Shown here in pieces: positions 38,870 through 51,600 of a stretch of DNA of 64,000 bases. Every line of letters starts with the position of its first letter. Position 1 is the first letter of the stretch. The stretch spans positions 20,447-84,446 of the forward strand of contig JABUQX010014862.1 of assembly GCA_015478945.1 (NCBI GenBank), written 5' to 3'. The notes beneath the pieces are model-generated. The model was given only the letters and a program-made list of their open reading frames with translations, did no database searches and had not been told where the DNA came from. Origin of the DNA: Trachelipus rathkii. Its lineage: Eukaryota > Arthropoda > Malacostraca > Isopoda > Trachelipodidae. A program made the position numbers and the translations under genes.

Positions 38870-41800
38870 CTGTTCAGAGAAATTACATCTCTTGGTAACT
38901 GTACAATCTTAGCCACATGTGCACTTCAAGAGAGATGTTCAGCTACAAAGATATATATCTCTAACAGTAACTAGGTCGATATGCTAGAGGTGAATTTCAT
39001 CACATTACTATTTGGTCACAATTTTGGTGTGCGAAGACCATCGCTGCGTTTGTATTGTATATATGTAGAATAGAATGTTTGAATGAGAAGAAAGTAAGGT
39101 AAAGGTTGATGGTTTTTGCTGGGTAGCGCTCCTTCTTTTATTGGGAGAGTATATGTATAGGTTTCTGGATTGTTTTTGTCGATATCGGACCACTTGCTCG
39201 TGTGTGGGGTGGTTATATGATTTCTGAACGCATTCGTTCTATGAGCGAACGTGTGCATATGAATATTAGGTATTAATAGAGACTAAGTAATTTGGGAGTT
39301 GGCTGTGTATTAATTTTGTAAAGAAATTGTGTGCTGGCAATCATCCACAAAGGTCATCTATATGTTACTCATCGGATACATTAATGAATATGATGAGTTT
39401 CAACGTGTAAATGTGGAAGCTCATGATTTCACTCACATTATCTATACCATTTGTGGTTATATGTTAATAATTATGATCACCGAGAATGGTAAATCACGAC
39501 CAAAATCATTTGCATAACTTTTCGATCCAGAACCGTTTAAGTACGCCAATGAACAGTATATCCTGCCCCACTACGGGGATGGTCATTCTCTAAGTATGGT
39601 TTTCATGGAAAAAGAAAAGGCTTTCTAGGAGTGTAAATGCAGATTAGAATAAACATGTCGTCATAGTTAGATCTATAAACTTATTCTTCTAGGAGAAGCT
39701 GCTAGAATAATGCTCATATTGTTAATCTATATACCATTATATAGTCTCTCCTCACTCCAGAATAGAGACAAGAGTAGCATGGAAGTGTCGACAGACGTTC
39801 ATCATTGGGTCTACTCAAATATTCAAGAGACAGCGTATTTACCATATGTCGAATTCATTCTGATTGGGTCAGACCCAGTTAGTATTTTAAAATAATAGGG
39901 GTGTTCATCTGCTAACTTCTGAATTAACCAGCACACTGGATTTGTTGTTAGAACCTTAACTCACCATTTGATACATATGCTGAGTACCTGGAGTGTCCTG
40001 TATGTTAATTTTAACACAATATGAAACTTTAATGGTTTTAAATTTTGCAGTAATAGTCAAACAATTGTTAATGATTTCTACAATGCTATCCAGTCTCTGG
40101 TCTATTATCTCTAAATTTTCTGGAATGTACTAATTCCATCTCTCTTGGTGTAATATTTCGCCCGCATTGCCCTCACTTCGACATTCAGAAATTATAGACC
40201 TCTTCGTACTTCCATCTGCTTTCAGACTAATATCTCCTTATTTCTGCAAGTGCGTAAATTTTCTACCGTCTGTTTTGACTATATTGGTTGGCAATACATA
40301 TAATTTTCAAGAATTCACACATCTAAGCATATAATATTTTAAATATACCGATTCTTTTAAAGTAGATAGAACAAATTCGAGTCCCACGCTTCGCCGTTGA
40401 AGACCCAGATAAGTTCAGTACAACAAAGTTGTTGAACCTTTCATTCAACGTGCAAAGAACCTCAAATAGTTGAAACACAAATTAATTTACGTCGCTGTAA
40501 TTCTCTCTAATAACTCATTGATTCTGGAGATGATCTATTATAATAACCAGTACAGGCACTGTTATTTAACAATGTAGTTTTTCTGTAGCACTAATAACCC
40601 CACTCCTCTATCCCAATAAAGTTATTTACAATCCCAATGCTAAGAACATTTTCTTCTCTAGATCAGCATTTACTGATAGGACATATTCTTGGTTTTGGTA
40701 TAACTCAACTTTTCTAGTACTGGAAATCCCTATAGTGTATTTCAATCAATGAGCTGAATAATATTATGAAACATCTTAAATATAAAATGTACCAGGTTCA
40801 ACCCTTATTATAATCAGCAAGTATGATTTCAATTAGCACTAACTAATATAATCATCATCGTGAGAGCGTCCACCTGCTATTAGACAAAAATAGAATTAGT
40901 ACATCCTAATAGATTGTATATATTAATAGAAAAATATCGTAAAATTACATACCTTTTAGATAATATGATCGTATCATTTAATTAAATTAACTCAAATATT
41001 AAATAAGTAAATTAGCTATGATCATAAGCAGTTTTGAAGAAAAATTCGTGAACTGTATACAATTAATTACATTTGAAAAAGTAAATATATACAATTTGTG
41101 AAATGATCAGCTTATCAGATACTCTCAGTCTAACAATTATTCCATCATCCGCGACACCTTCTATATAACTTAGTTATGAGAGCACTTACGTTGAAACAGT
41201 CATCATAAGTATCCAGGGCTATCACTGAAGGATGGTAACTGTGCATATAAATTATCACTAAGTAGTTCTTCCTATGTGGATAATATACTATTATTATAAT
41301 ACATAATTTACAAGCATGCCAAGAAGAACCAGGTGGTGAAGATAAAGTCAGGTATATATCATTAACAATGTATAAGAAACCTGAATCTGGAAATACAAAA
41401 AGGTCGTGTCATTTTTAATCTTGAGTAAATCTTGGAATTATGCACACTTCGGTATGCTTTTGCTGTGTTTTATTAGATTCAAAGGAAGAAGGAATTCTCC
41501 TTTGTAGATTGCAATTTCTAAAGTTTGTTATGAAAAGATCTTGTGGATTAAATTAGTTTCTAAACTTGTGTGACTGATCTGTATGCATACTTAAGTAAAT
41601 GTAAGAAAATCTGCTGAGAGATATTTCAAATCATAAGTAGATCAATTGTTTTGATCCTGAAGCATTTCTACTATAGCTTAATTCGTGAAATTCCTCTCTT
41701 TTTAATTTGTCTCTTCCTATTTTGGTTAAGGGGTAAATTGTCATTGATGAGGACATAGTGTAGGGTACATAATCGCAAAATTTTGGCTTGGGAAACAGTA

Positions 41801-42771
41801 TAAAAAGAGTTGCCTGAATGAGGTATAATCCTGAAAGAGTGGTTAATATATATATATCAACTGCGTAATAAATAAGCTGTCGAAGGTAGTAGTGTCTGGA
41901 AAATAAAACGTATATATGATTAAATAAACCTTAGTGCCTTGCTCGTTTCTTTTCATAGAATGGGAATAAGTATGCTGTTCAGTTATTTTTTTGTGACAGT
42001 CAACCTGGAAGTTAGTTGTTATATGATTTTGTTTAAATTGTATGGAGTTGATACTGATATATTAAAAAAGCCTTCCTTATAATATTTTTTGACTAAAAGC
42101 TCAAAGTGTTAGATTTACCTTGCAATAAGGCCTTATGTGATATAGTAGTATGCAATTAATTCTCTTTCCACTTGGAGCTATGGAAGTGTGGTTATTATTT
42201 TGAGCTTGAAATGATTATTTGCTTTCACTCGAATAATTTAAGGATAGAGACATTACTAAGTCGAAATATTAATTGGAAAATTCATCTAATTTTTAGCCTG
42301 GGGATTGGATTGCAATCAAGATTATATTATCCTGTCCTTGCAGAACAGGGCAATATACCATACAATCAGAACAAATCCAATATTAAAATAAATAAATAGG
42401 TTTTTAAAATATAAAATGACATGAACATTGCAATGCTTAAAAATTATACTGACATATGCATTGATACAATTTTGAAAATAATGACTGTATACGAGTGCTG
42501 ATAGTACCAAATTTAAAAATATAAAAAATAATAAAGTGATTTACATAGCTATAATTATTCCAGTTATTACTATTATCCATACGAGTCAACGTAGAAAAAA
42601 AGATTTGGAAATTAAATAGTCTTTAAAATCTACACCACTACACTTACCCAAATTGAGGTGAGCACAAAACACAACTAAACCTTCAATGTTTACAGTGACA
42701 AAAATAAAAATACATAAAATTGATGAAACTAATTATTTTATGACAAACTAAAGATTGTATAGGGAAATAGC
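38870..42771. other. Unassigned DNA downstream of the EcKL-like exon
   Basis: This is where later EcKL exons would be expected on the minus strand. I looked for the family's L-A-x-F-H-A segment and found only one F-H-A, at about 39774-39782, without an acceptor and with a stop soon after. Plus-strand frames of 61-75 codons at 39329, 39710 and 42172 have no family signature. A short dyad (GTTCAGTACAAC and GTTGTTGAAC) is at about 40415-40437. Confidence 0.4.
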
Positions 42772-42777
42772 ACTCAC
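42772..42777 (-). promoter_or_regulatory. 5' splice site (donor) of the EcKL-like exon
   Basis: Reading the minus strand, the exon ends ...ATCTT and is followed by GTGAGT, a consensus eukaryotic donor. It lies where similarity to the kinase family stops: the translation beyond it is phenylalanine- and isoleucine-rich and unlike the family. It leaves the reading frame in phase 1, so the next exon should supply two bases to complete the codon. Confidence 0.65.
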
Positions 42778-43255
42778 AAGATAAAATTTTTAATGTTTGA
42801 TCTAAATTACTGCCATCCCTATTCATAATTGTTTTGTAATTCAGGGTTCTCAAATTTTTCATTAGGATGGTAAGATTATCATGCTTAAATTCAGAAAATA
42901 GAACTTCTGGTATTATTGAGGAAGTTCTACCTTCTTTCTTAATTATTGATTGAAAAACTTCAGATTTAGATAACTTATAAAAATCAACTTCTCTTTTGGC
43001 TAAATTACCATTTAACACAAAGGTTTTTGTATCTGAGGAGTGTGGCATAACCTTTGCAACTAGACACTCATTAACAATTTCTTCCCCCAACTTAAGTTCT
43101 ACTTCTATATAAGCTATTTCGCTGAGAAATCCTTCTCTTTCTGATCTTGTTTCTAAATTGAAAGACAGGACGTCGCATGATTTTTTATGATAATCACTTA
43201 ACACCTTTTTCAACCACGATTTATCGAGGAATTCCAATTTTGCCACGGGTTCCAT
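42778..43255 (-). CDS. EcKL/CHK kinase-like (ecdysteroid 22-kinase-like) protein, 5' coding exon, partial
   Basis: First coding exon of a probable small-molecule kinase of the EcKinase/CHK-like family, whose known members phosphorylate ecdysteroid hormones and are proposed to phosphorylate xenobiotics in the insect cytosol. The exon encodes 159 full codons plus one base with no stop or frameshift. Seen: a typical N-terminal WLKKVL segment (residues 14-19), a beta-3-like strand LVAKVMP whose Lys68 fits the ATP-contacting lysine, KREVDFY with Glu89 fitting the alpha-C glutamate, and PEVLF followed by LTILMKNL at the hinge (128-135). Family members usually carry Glu-Asp-Leu or Glu-Asn-Leu at the hinge; here it is Lys-Asn-Leu. 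The start is the ATG at 43255 (A at -3, G at +4), the first ATG after an in-frame TAG near 43327; an upstream TTG is not needed. The exon ends TCT T before GTGAGT, just before the expected L-A-x-x-H-A motif. The catalytic H-G-D and D-F-Q motifs must lie in later exons, which I did not recognise. Family assignment is from remembered patterns. Confidence 0.78.
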
Positions 43256-43397
43256 TATTGCAATTTCTAACCCACAAATATTCAAAGTAATAAACCACTT
43301 TACAGAACTTACAAGAAGTTGCTTCTACTTTTTTAAACAAAAAAATTGTCATGTGAATATCTGAATTTTTTACTTTTAGTTAGTCTGCCATAAAGTG

Positions 43398-43560
43398 TTA
43401 AAATATGAAGAAGTTATGCCATTGCTTCAATAAATTGGCATACATAATATTTCGAGAGCTTGGCTCTATTATTCCCCTTCTCGAAACAAAGCTTTGTAAT
43501 AATATAATAAATAATAATATAATAATAATAATAATCATAATATAAATAATCAACGTTTTT
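43398..43560. repeat. (TAA)n tract with a GGCTCT-containing flank
   Basis: GAGAGCTTGGCTCTATTATTC at about 43455 is followed by AAAGCTTTG and a TAATAATA array to 43548. The layout resembles the 3' ends of the dispersed elements A-E, but the body is not shared, so it is recorded as a possible relative only. It lies upstream of the EcKL-like exon. Confidence 0.4.
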
Positions 43561-43619
43561 ACTACTACATAACTGCATATAACATACACACATGAAATAT
43601 TCACTCACATCCACATATA

Positions 43620-45597
43620 CTCATACCGACACAAAAATTTAGATCAAATTTCACCTAAAATCTCAACATTATTATATTTTGTATATCATAACACAAAACT
43701 GCAGTAGGGGTGAGAGTTAAGAGAAAAAATGTTAATAATCATATCAATATCATTTCAATTTTTGGATGAGCTTAAATATCAGAGCTGTACACTTAGAGCT
43801 AGTACCCTCTATGTCTATGAACACTTCTGACTTTCTGTTAGCCTTCAAAATAGTAAAATATAATTTAGTATATATATAAATAATACCATCTGTACTATTA
43901 ATATATTGTGGACAATTGACATTTATATTTAAATTGAATAATAAGGAGTGCAATTATTAATATAATATATATGAAGATATTTCCTTTTAATACTTTAATT
44001 GTTATTAATATGAAGGAGTTTGTATTAAAAAATATATCAGTCTAAAATAATAATAATAATTTAATCCTTTACTTTATTCTCTCTTTATGGCAAGGTAGCC
44101 ATTGGGAAAGGTTATAATTAAAAAGTATTAGATAAACAGTTTGTTCACTGTATAATATTTATAAAAGCTTGTTGTGATTTAAAGTATATAAATAAGTGAA
44201 TCCTATTTTTGAAAGCTACACCTAAACAACTTACTACTGTATCTGACATATAAGATACTAGCCATAATATTCCATGATCCCACCTAACCTATAGATTGGT
44301 AAGCCTAGTCTGAAATCTGAGTGGAGGAATAAACTAAGCCCTAATATTGTTTATTTTGAAAGTCTATATTGTACTTAATATAATTTAATATTTTTAAAAA
44401 AGTATAAATATTTAGAATTCTAGAATTAATCATAAATGTGAGGCATATAAGTGCAACTCACTCACTATAATAGGAGAGTATATTAATAGATTGATACCCT
44501 CATATAAGAATAAAATGATTCTATGTAAAAGTTCAGGTGTTTGTGAAATGAGGGTATTAATCTCCTAAGTCGTATAGGGAACGGTCTATGACATATATCA
44601 TTGTTTCAGAGTATGGTAATATTAGCAATGGTTATTAAATATAACACTGTGAAATTGGTTTGATGCTCAATAAAAGGATATAACTTCATTAGAACCATCC
44701 ACGACAAAACACACTTAGTTTGGTAAATTTTGAGGAATTGATTTTTAAATACCGTATATTATTTAAACAAATGGCCTTCACAGAAATAAGTAAGCAGTCT
44801 CTGAGTATGTGCAGGGGGTCTCTCACATAGATTACACGAGTCTGGTGAACGTACCCGAGTTCCCAATTACAAGTCAAGTCTTCAACCTTCTTACCCCAAA
44901 AGTCGTGATATTAACATACTAGCTAAGTGTGTAGTTATCCAATGTTGTTAGATCACTTTGTACTCGTCAGACCATTCATGTACATCTGCAGATTACTATA
45001 TACGAGCAAAAGCAGCACATCGGACTTAACTAGATCAGACTATAAGCTGAAATTAAATATATTAATAAATGCTGAAAAAATTAATAAAACTTACTATTGA
45101 GAATAAGCTGCTGCTACCTATAACAGAGGTCAAGTCAACATTTTAAAGAAAAAGATGTCATCTTAAATAAATTTACAATTAACATAAATTAATAAAATTA
45201 ATTTAGATATCTTTTTCCGCGATTCAAATAAAGAAAGAATCCGTTTAAAGAAATGTAAAAAAAATTTTACATAAGAAAAAGTAAAAAAAAGAAAAAGTAA
45301 GTAAAAAAATATATATTTTATTTTTATCCTAATGAAATAAATACTATTAAAGGTCAAAACCAATGCTGTCAATCCAAAGCTTTTAAATAAGGGTATTGTC
45401 ATTGCTTTTTTTTTTATTGAAAGCATAAATTCTCTGTCCCTGGAGTGTGAAAGTAAATTATTCATGTTATCAGAATAGATGTATGTTCACTATTTTCCCC
45501 CTTTAAATTTAAATAAAACTTTTGACGTTTTAAATTATTTTAATAATTAATTTATAGAATATAAATATATTTTTTTTAATATTCATTATATATTTAT
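43620..45597. other. Unassigned AT-rich DNA upstream of the EcKL-like gene
   Basis: Ordinary-complexity DNA that should include any promoter or 5' exon of the EcKL-like gene. I could not identify a TATA box or initiator with confidence. A 100-codon minus-strand frame at 45465-45163 is Phe/Ile/Lys-rich and probably chance. Confidence 0.4.
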
Positions 45598-45815
45598 TAT
45601 CCGCAGGTCACATGACACCAACGCGGTCAGTATATGAAATTCCCGTATATAAAATTTTCCAGTATTTGTAAAACAGTATGTCTTATAAATCCGATTACGT
45701 CTTTTTCAGATAACTTATGTTCAAAACCAAAACAATGATATTGTGTGTCACTCTCCACTCTCGTGGCTATTCTGGTGGCAAAAAGTGGCTATTTTGAAGG
45801 AGTTGAAAGATAAAA
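45598..45815 (+). repeat. Dispersed repeat pair, second copy (first at 35525-35780)
   Basis: Direct-orientation partner of 35525-35780, with CACATGACACCAACGCGGTC and the later ATTGTGTGTCACTC and GAAAGATAAAATAAT segments. It is slightly shorter than the first copy. It lies about 2.4 kb upstream of the EcKL-like exon in that gene's orientation. Confidence 0.5.
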
Positions 45816-47442
45816 TAATAGTAGCTCTCTTTATATTAATATAACCAGTCGGTTGTGAACCAGTTTGTGTAGCGTTCACAATTAATAGTTGTATACAGAC
45901 CTAACAAGAGTGATAGTGTTCCTTTTTCCTTTCTTGTCTATTCCATGAAATTTGTTAAGGGTTAGACTCTTTCCTGTAAAATATTCTTAAAGGATCACGC
46001 GAACGCAGTTTCTCAACTAAGGTGACAGATCTGCTTTTACACGCCCAGCGTCTCGTTCAACACCCGGTTCTCTTAGTGAACGCGGAAGAGATATAAGTTA
46101 CTAAGTTTTCGTTAGAGTGACAAGTTTATAGTATAATAGAGTAACGACGATCATGAGTGAATATAATCATAAGTGAGAAAGAAACACTACTATTATTCAA
46201 AAACTCCTCTTTATGGAAATTCCTATCCTATAATAAACATTAATATCTTCATCTTTGAATCATAATAACTGTCTTTATTTAATGCATATTTAAGTAATTG
46301 TACTCCCAAAAGTATTTAGGAAGTGTCCTTTATTCCAATCGTGAATCTCTAATAATCTCGTATATAAGAACTTCGGAATTCGTGCAACCGGAAGATCTCA
46401 TAATTATATAATTTAAATGCGTAAATCTAGTTAATATCTCTATAATTAAATAACATTATAATGAGTATTTCTCTATATCAGTGTATAAAAAACTATAAAA
46501 ATATCTAGGTCTGGGTAGCGCAGTCATAGATCCGATCTATCTAAATCGCACAATATTTAATTACCTCAACAAAAATACCTAGGGTTAGTAAAAATTTTTT
46601 ATTTTTGATTAATATTTAAAATATTCTTACTGTAAACGTTATTGATCTATTCATTCAAATAATATTTTGTTAAATTCTAGTAAAACCTTGAGCTATACAT
46701 AATCTAATATTGATCATTAGGTCTAAATTATCTATTTTTATTATGATACCACGACAAAAATTGAAAAACTGACTTCATTCTAGTCAATATAGCCGTTAAC
46801 GTGAGGTTAGGCAAATTTAAATTAACAAATTAATTACTTATATGTATTCCAATGCAAGTTAAAGTATTTCTAGTCAATGAAACTACTGAGTATAGTAGTA
46901 ACAGTTAATAAGTAATACACACTGTAATCTAAATAAATAGAAAGAAATGCGGTATAATCAAAAACCGAGAACAGAATGTTTATGTATACTTATTGCGATA
47001 ATATGTTTTTGAAGGTAATCATTAATGGTGATATAATTAATACTACAGAACTTAAGGTATGACTAGATTTTAGATGCACGATTTCCTCTAGTACTGTCAG
47101 TACTTTTAGTAACGTCTAAAACTATAGTAGCTGTATAGCAAACCACAATTAAATAATAATAATAACTTCTGGTACAAATAAATAGATAAAATATATATAT
47201 TTCATAGTTTTAATAAGAAGGATTCAATATAATAAAGGTTGATGGTACATGATATAGAAGATGTATTATATAAGAAGTATATACGTATATAAACTCTGAA
47301 TGAGAAGGTACTACGAAACCGAACTAAATCAGAATAAGCTGCTAAAATTAATCAGTGTATATCAAAGTACTATATAATATAGCATAATTATTTATATATA
47401 ATAATAATGCGCAGTACATCTAGAATATTATTTAAATACTTA
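45816..47442. other. Unassigned AT-rich DNA
   Basis: No gene or clear repeat recognised. Confidence 0.45.
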
Positions 47443-48045
47443 TATGTGAAGATGAATTAGTTAGTATTGAATAAATATGAGAATAAAGATGAAGCATAAG
47501 GTAGTGAGATAATATATTATATAACCTACATGTACGAAAGATACTGTATGTTATGAAAATGCTGATACAGAGATATTCAAAATTAAAGCATTACGGTAAA
47601 TAATTTTAAATATATTATGTCACGATAAGAACATTGAGTAGTTATGATAAATGCTTAGAATAAGGATGCGATAGGGAGCATTTAATAGTAATATATTTAA
47701 TACTTATGTCCGAAAACGTGATTAGAGTATTTGAAAATGCTTAGATAATGAGATTGTAGTAATGAAGTTGACGGAATATTTAATTATACTATGTAACTAT
47801 GATATGACTGTTGTTATTTAAAAATGCTGAGAGAATTGAGTAATGCGATTGATAGCGTTACGGAATTTAATACTATGTCGAAAGACTGTAGTTTGATGAA
47901 TGCTGAATAGGATGCGATGAAGCATTATCGGAGTAGATATTATTATAATATCTATAATGTCGAAGACTGTTAAGTTTGAAAATGCGATGATATAAGGATG
48001 TCAGTATGAGCATTACGGATATTATATATAGATAATTAACTATTT
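47443..48045 (+). repeat. Minisatellite, about 82-90 bp unit, about 7 copies
   Basis: Units begin near 47443, 47530, 47620, 47706, 47791, 47872 and 47955. Each opens with a form of TGTCGAAAGACTG, then AAAATGCTGA about 15-20 bases later, then GGATGCGATGAAGCATTACG and an AT-rich spacer with TTTAATACTA. Copies differ by many small indels. Faint further units may continue to about 48130. No ORF spans it. Confidence 0.65.
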
Positions 48046-50524
48046 AATCTGAAATATTACTCTAGTGATAGATTGTATAATAGTAAATATAGCTGTATAT
48101 AATAATATAGGCTGATATTACTGATGAATAATGAGCTAATTTAACGAATAGGATTAATATAAATAATTATTAAATATATGAATATATATATTAGTATGTA
48201 CTACTAGATAAATAAATTTAAACATAATTTGGATTTAAAATCTTTCGATAATAGGAATATATATGTATATCTATTGTAACCAAGTAAATAATAATAATGA
48301 ATATTAATATGATTAAAATATTCTAATAAATACATTAATATAGGCTTTTCTAAAATACTTGATTAATTATACTGAAACAACTATAATACAAAATATACTA
48401 ATAATACATTATATTATAGATATTGGAAATGTGAATAGTGGATTTGTCTAAAAAAGTTGTGTATGGATACGTAAAAGTATATGAAAATTGTGGTACAAGT
48501 ATTAGACGCTAGCTGAAGTGAGAAATTAAAAAATAAAATGTGGATGTATAGTGTTGATAAGTCTTCGACTGCGATTAGTGATATATACATGAGGGGATAA
48601 TATCGTCTACATTATGATTTGTCTAATTTTTCAATAAGAGTGGTTAGTGCTATATCTGATGTTCTGGAAATCTACAGTAAGGTTATAAGCTAGACATCAA
48701 AGTCGAGAGTGTACCAATATTGGTTTCTAGATCGCGACCTAGAGCTCTTAGGGCTTTTTATAGCGTCGTAAAAGACGTATTAAGTAATTTGGTGAATATA
48801 TATGAGGAATTGAATACACGAGTGTACGTGTGCATCCCAATCAATATTGCAGTTGGCTGAGTTTTGCTGAATCCAACGTTACTCACAAAAACCAAGTGCT
48901 AATGCCGCTACCTAGAGATGTGAGATTATTTATTATATCTCAGATTATATTATAGATTCATTATATATGAGGAGCAAATTTGTAAATGGTCCCTATTAAA
49001 CTAATTATTTCTTCAGAAAATTCAATTTCACTTTGAAAAGACACATATTAAACAATAATTTCATTTTCCGCTTGCCTAAAGAGAAAGACTATATAAGAAG
49101 TTTGTAATAGTGCTTCTCCTCTCAGAAAGCTCTATGTGCGTATTGAATTAAGAAACATATGTGGTTAAAATAGAATCCGATTGCGCAGACAGCGTTAATA
49201 TTCATCATTTATTATAAAGTATAAGAAAAGTTTCATACATGAATGCCATAAAAGGGCCATTCTCAGAATAAATTATTGGCGTTTTTAAGAGAATCCTCGA
49301 CAATATTCAGCTCATATTATAACAACCTACAATACAAATCACGTCTTGAATTAGCCGCTGACAGGTGAATATGCAACGATGCCAATTGAACCTTTCTCTC
49401 TAATATATTTAATTTAATAGTTTTAATGTATAATAAATAAAATTAATTAATTATATTAATATTTATCTAATCCTATATATTATATGTATTATATATTTAT
49501 ATTTTTATTACTATAAGAAATTTCTTATTTATTTAAAATATAGTTAAGTAAATTATTTTAATAAAATATTAATACTATATATAATTATTTAGTTAAAATA
49601 ATTATTTACTTTTTTGTTATGTATAGTGAGCTCATTGTATTTCTTTTTTATGTATGATTTGAAAAATATTTATATAAAATATTTTTGATTATTCAATGAT
49701 GTATATAGATTTTATTACATAATATTTATACCCTTATTAATAAATAATGATATGTTATATGAAGTAGTTATTCTACATCAAATTAGATTCATGAATGACA
49801 TTTATTGAATTATGATAGGTGACTCATAGTGGGAATTATTCTATGAATATCAATAAAATATCAAATATTATTTACGACTGATTAAAAACTTAATAGATAA
49901 GTTGTAGTTTAATTTTTTTCTTATTATAGTTTGTGTTGTGAAAAGCTACAATGGCAACACTAAAATTATTAGTGTTGGGATTAAATGATATAATAAAGAA
50001 ATGATCTCCTTATAATTTAAGCTCTGTCGCTTAATACTGAGAGACAAGTCCACGGACGTGCCTCGAATTGACACATAGATCTGTATGTACGATGAAGTTA
50101 GATGTGTGTAGAAAAAGAACTAGATAGAGTATAGAGTCTAATATAATCTCAAGTATATATAATGAAATAAAGTACAGGTTCTACACACATGAGAATAGTA
50201 ATATGGATTATTAGTGGCAAAAAAGATTGTGCGATGAAGAAGATCTGTTATATAGGATATAAGTGGTTAATTGAGTAGTAAAAATAATTGTATGAGTAAT
50301 AGGAAGTATAGAGCTCCGAACGTAATGTGTTATTGCTGTATGTAGAAGAGCGTATAGATATAAAAAATGTCAGTGAGTCAGTAAGGTATATCATGGACAC
50401 TTATTATGAGAGTTGATGAGAGTTATAGATAAGATAGCGACTGAAAAAAAGTGTATATACTTGAGATGTACGCTCGAATGTGTGCTTATATTTATGTATT
50501 GTGAGTGTAAAATGAATTATTGCC
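48046..50524. other. Unassigned AT-rich DNA
   Basis: TA-rich to about 48420 and again 49400-49760. 48560-48930 is of more even composition but has no ORF. A spaced dyad (ATGTGTGTAGAA and TTCTACACACAT) lies at about 50103-50192. Confidence 0.45.
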
Positions 50525-50575
50525 ACTTGGGCCAAGGGTGAACCCAACATGTACGAGATGAATAGTTGAGAGTGT
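50525..50575 (+). mobile_element. LINE 3'-coding remnant, plus strand (same family as 51600-52440)
   Basis: The 38-base segment from CACTTGGGCCAAGGGTGAAC through CGAGATG near 50525-50562 matches, with a few substitutions and indels, the reverse complement of 52080-52120, which encodes the extreme C-terminus of a LINE polyprotein. Bases 50100-50520 on the same strand may be the decayed upstream part, but I could not align them with confidence. This is the only LINE scrap I see on the plus strand. Confidence 0.5.
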
Positions 50576-51600
50576 TTCCGTCTGTTCTTCTTGTATATTA
50601 GGGTTGTAATTATAATTTGTGTTTTAATAAAAGGATAATGACCAAATTTTAAACTAACTGTAAGGATGTGGAATCCAAACCGAGGACCGATTTATACGTC
50701 GTATATCCATGGTTGAGCGGGTATATAGATGACTAATAGAATAACCTTGGTTACTGCATCTCTGACACAAATATAAATATCTTGTCGTTTGAATTGTGTA
50801 TGTTCAATATTAAATATAATAAGTGAAGTGGGTTTGGATTTTTATAGGGGATTTATTCTGCTTGAAATAACTGTGATCTTTAAGTAGTACTTACTTTATT
50901 TCATATATGAGATTATCAGGTAGTGAATTAATGCTGAAGAAGAGTTCTGATTCATGGCAGAACAAAGCCTCTGTGTTCGTTCATATTCAATTTAGAAGCT
51001 GGGCTAACAAAAGTGCTAATCCAACATAGGTACCTTAAAGTACATAATACCACCTAACAAGATGTAATTTATTGTAGATAACAGACGATACGTACAGTGA
51101 AGTTGGTAAGGTGATGCTTTGGTAATTTAGGAAAGAAGATCCATTAAAGGATAAACATTTGGGGCTTTGAATACAAAAATTTAATTTGCATATTAATATC
51201 CACTAGCGCCTCCCGTACTGAACAGCTCATACTCAATACTGCACGTCCCAAAACTCATTATAACCACGCTATCAGAACTGACTCAAACTATCATTCTTCT
51301 GTCATATTCAGACCAGCAAAACTAACGGAGGATTATAGAATGGAAATTAATTGAAGAACGATATATGTTTAATATTCTATTTTGAGAGATATTAAAAACA
51401 CCTATTATAAATATTATTATAGTATATAATATCTGCAAGACGTATGCTCTCTTAAACTAACTTATTTCGTGCGTGTTAAGAGTGAAAAAATAATTTATTC
51501 AAATTTATGTTACTATATCCTCTATATTAGAGTCTTTCTGCGTAATAAAGATGAGTTCAATTTCTCTTAAATTTATCATAGTACTTTCCTTATTCGGGGG
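50576..51600. other. Unassigned DNA between LINE remnants
   Basis: No ORF or repeat recognised. It may include further decayed LINE sequence, since it lies between two LINE pieces of the same family in opposite orientations. Confidence 0.4.

Noticed and set aside
39760..39790. F-H-A codons on the minus strand as the next EcKL exon
   Set aside because: A stop lies shortly after in the frame, no good acceptor precedes it, and the flanking residues do not fit the family.
40370..40392. AATTCGAGTCCC as a tRNA or SINE B box
   Set aside because: No A box or cloverleaf could be built upstream, and the sequence deviates from GGTTCGANTCC.
42683..42777. Extension of the EcKL-like frame past the donor
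   Set aside because: The translation beyond GTGAGT loses family similarity and becomes Phe/Ile/Cys-rich; a spliced intron is more likely.
43256..43285. Upstream TTG as start of the EcKL-like protein
   Set aside because: Eukaryotic genes rarely use TTG, and the ATG at 43255 has good context and matches the family N-terminus.
47443..48045. CRISPR array
   Set aside because: Units diverge along their full length, with no constant repeat and variable spacer pattern, in a eukaryotic context.
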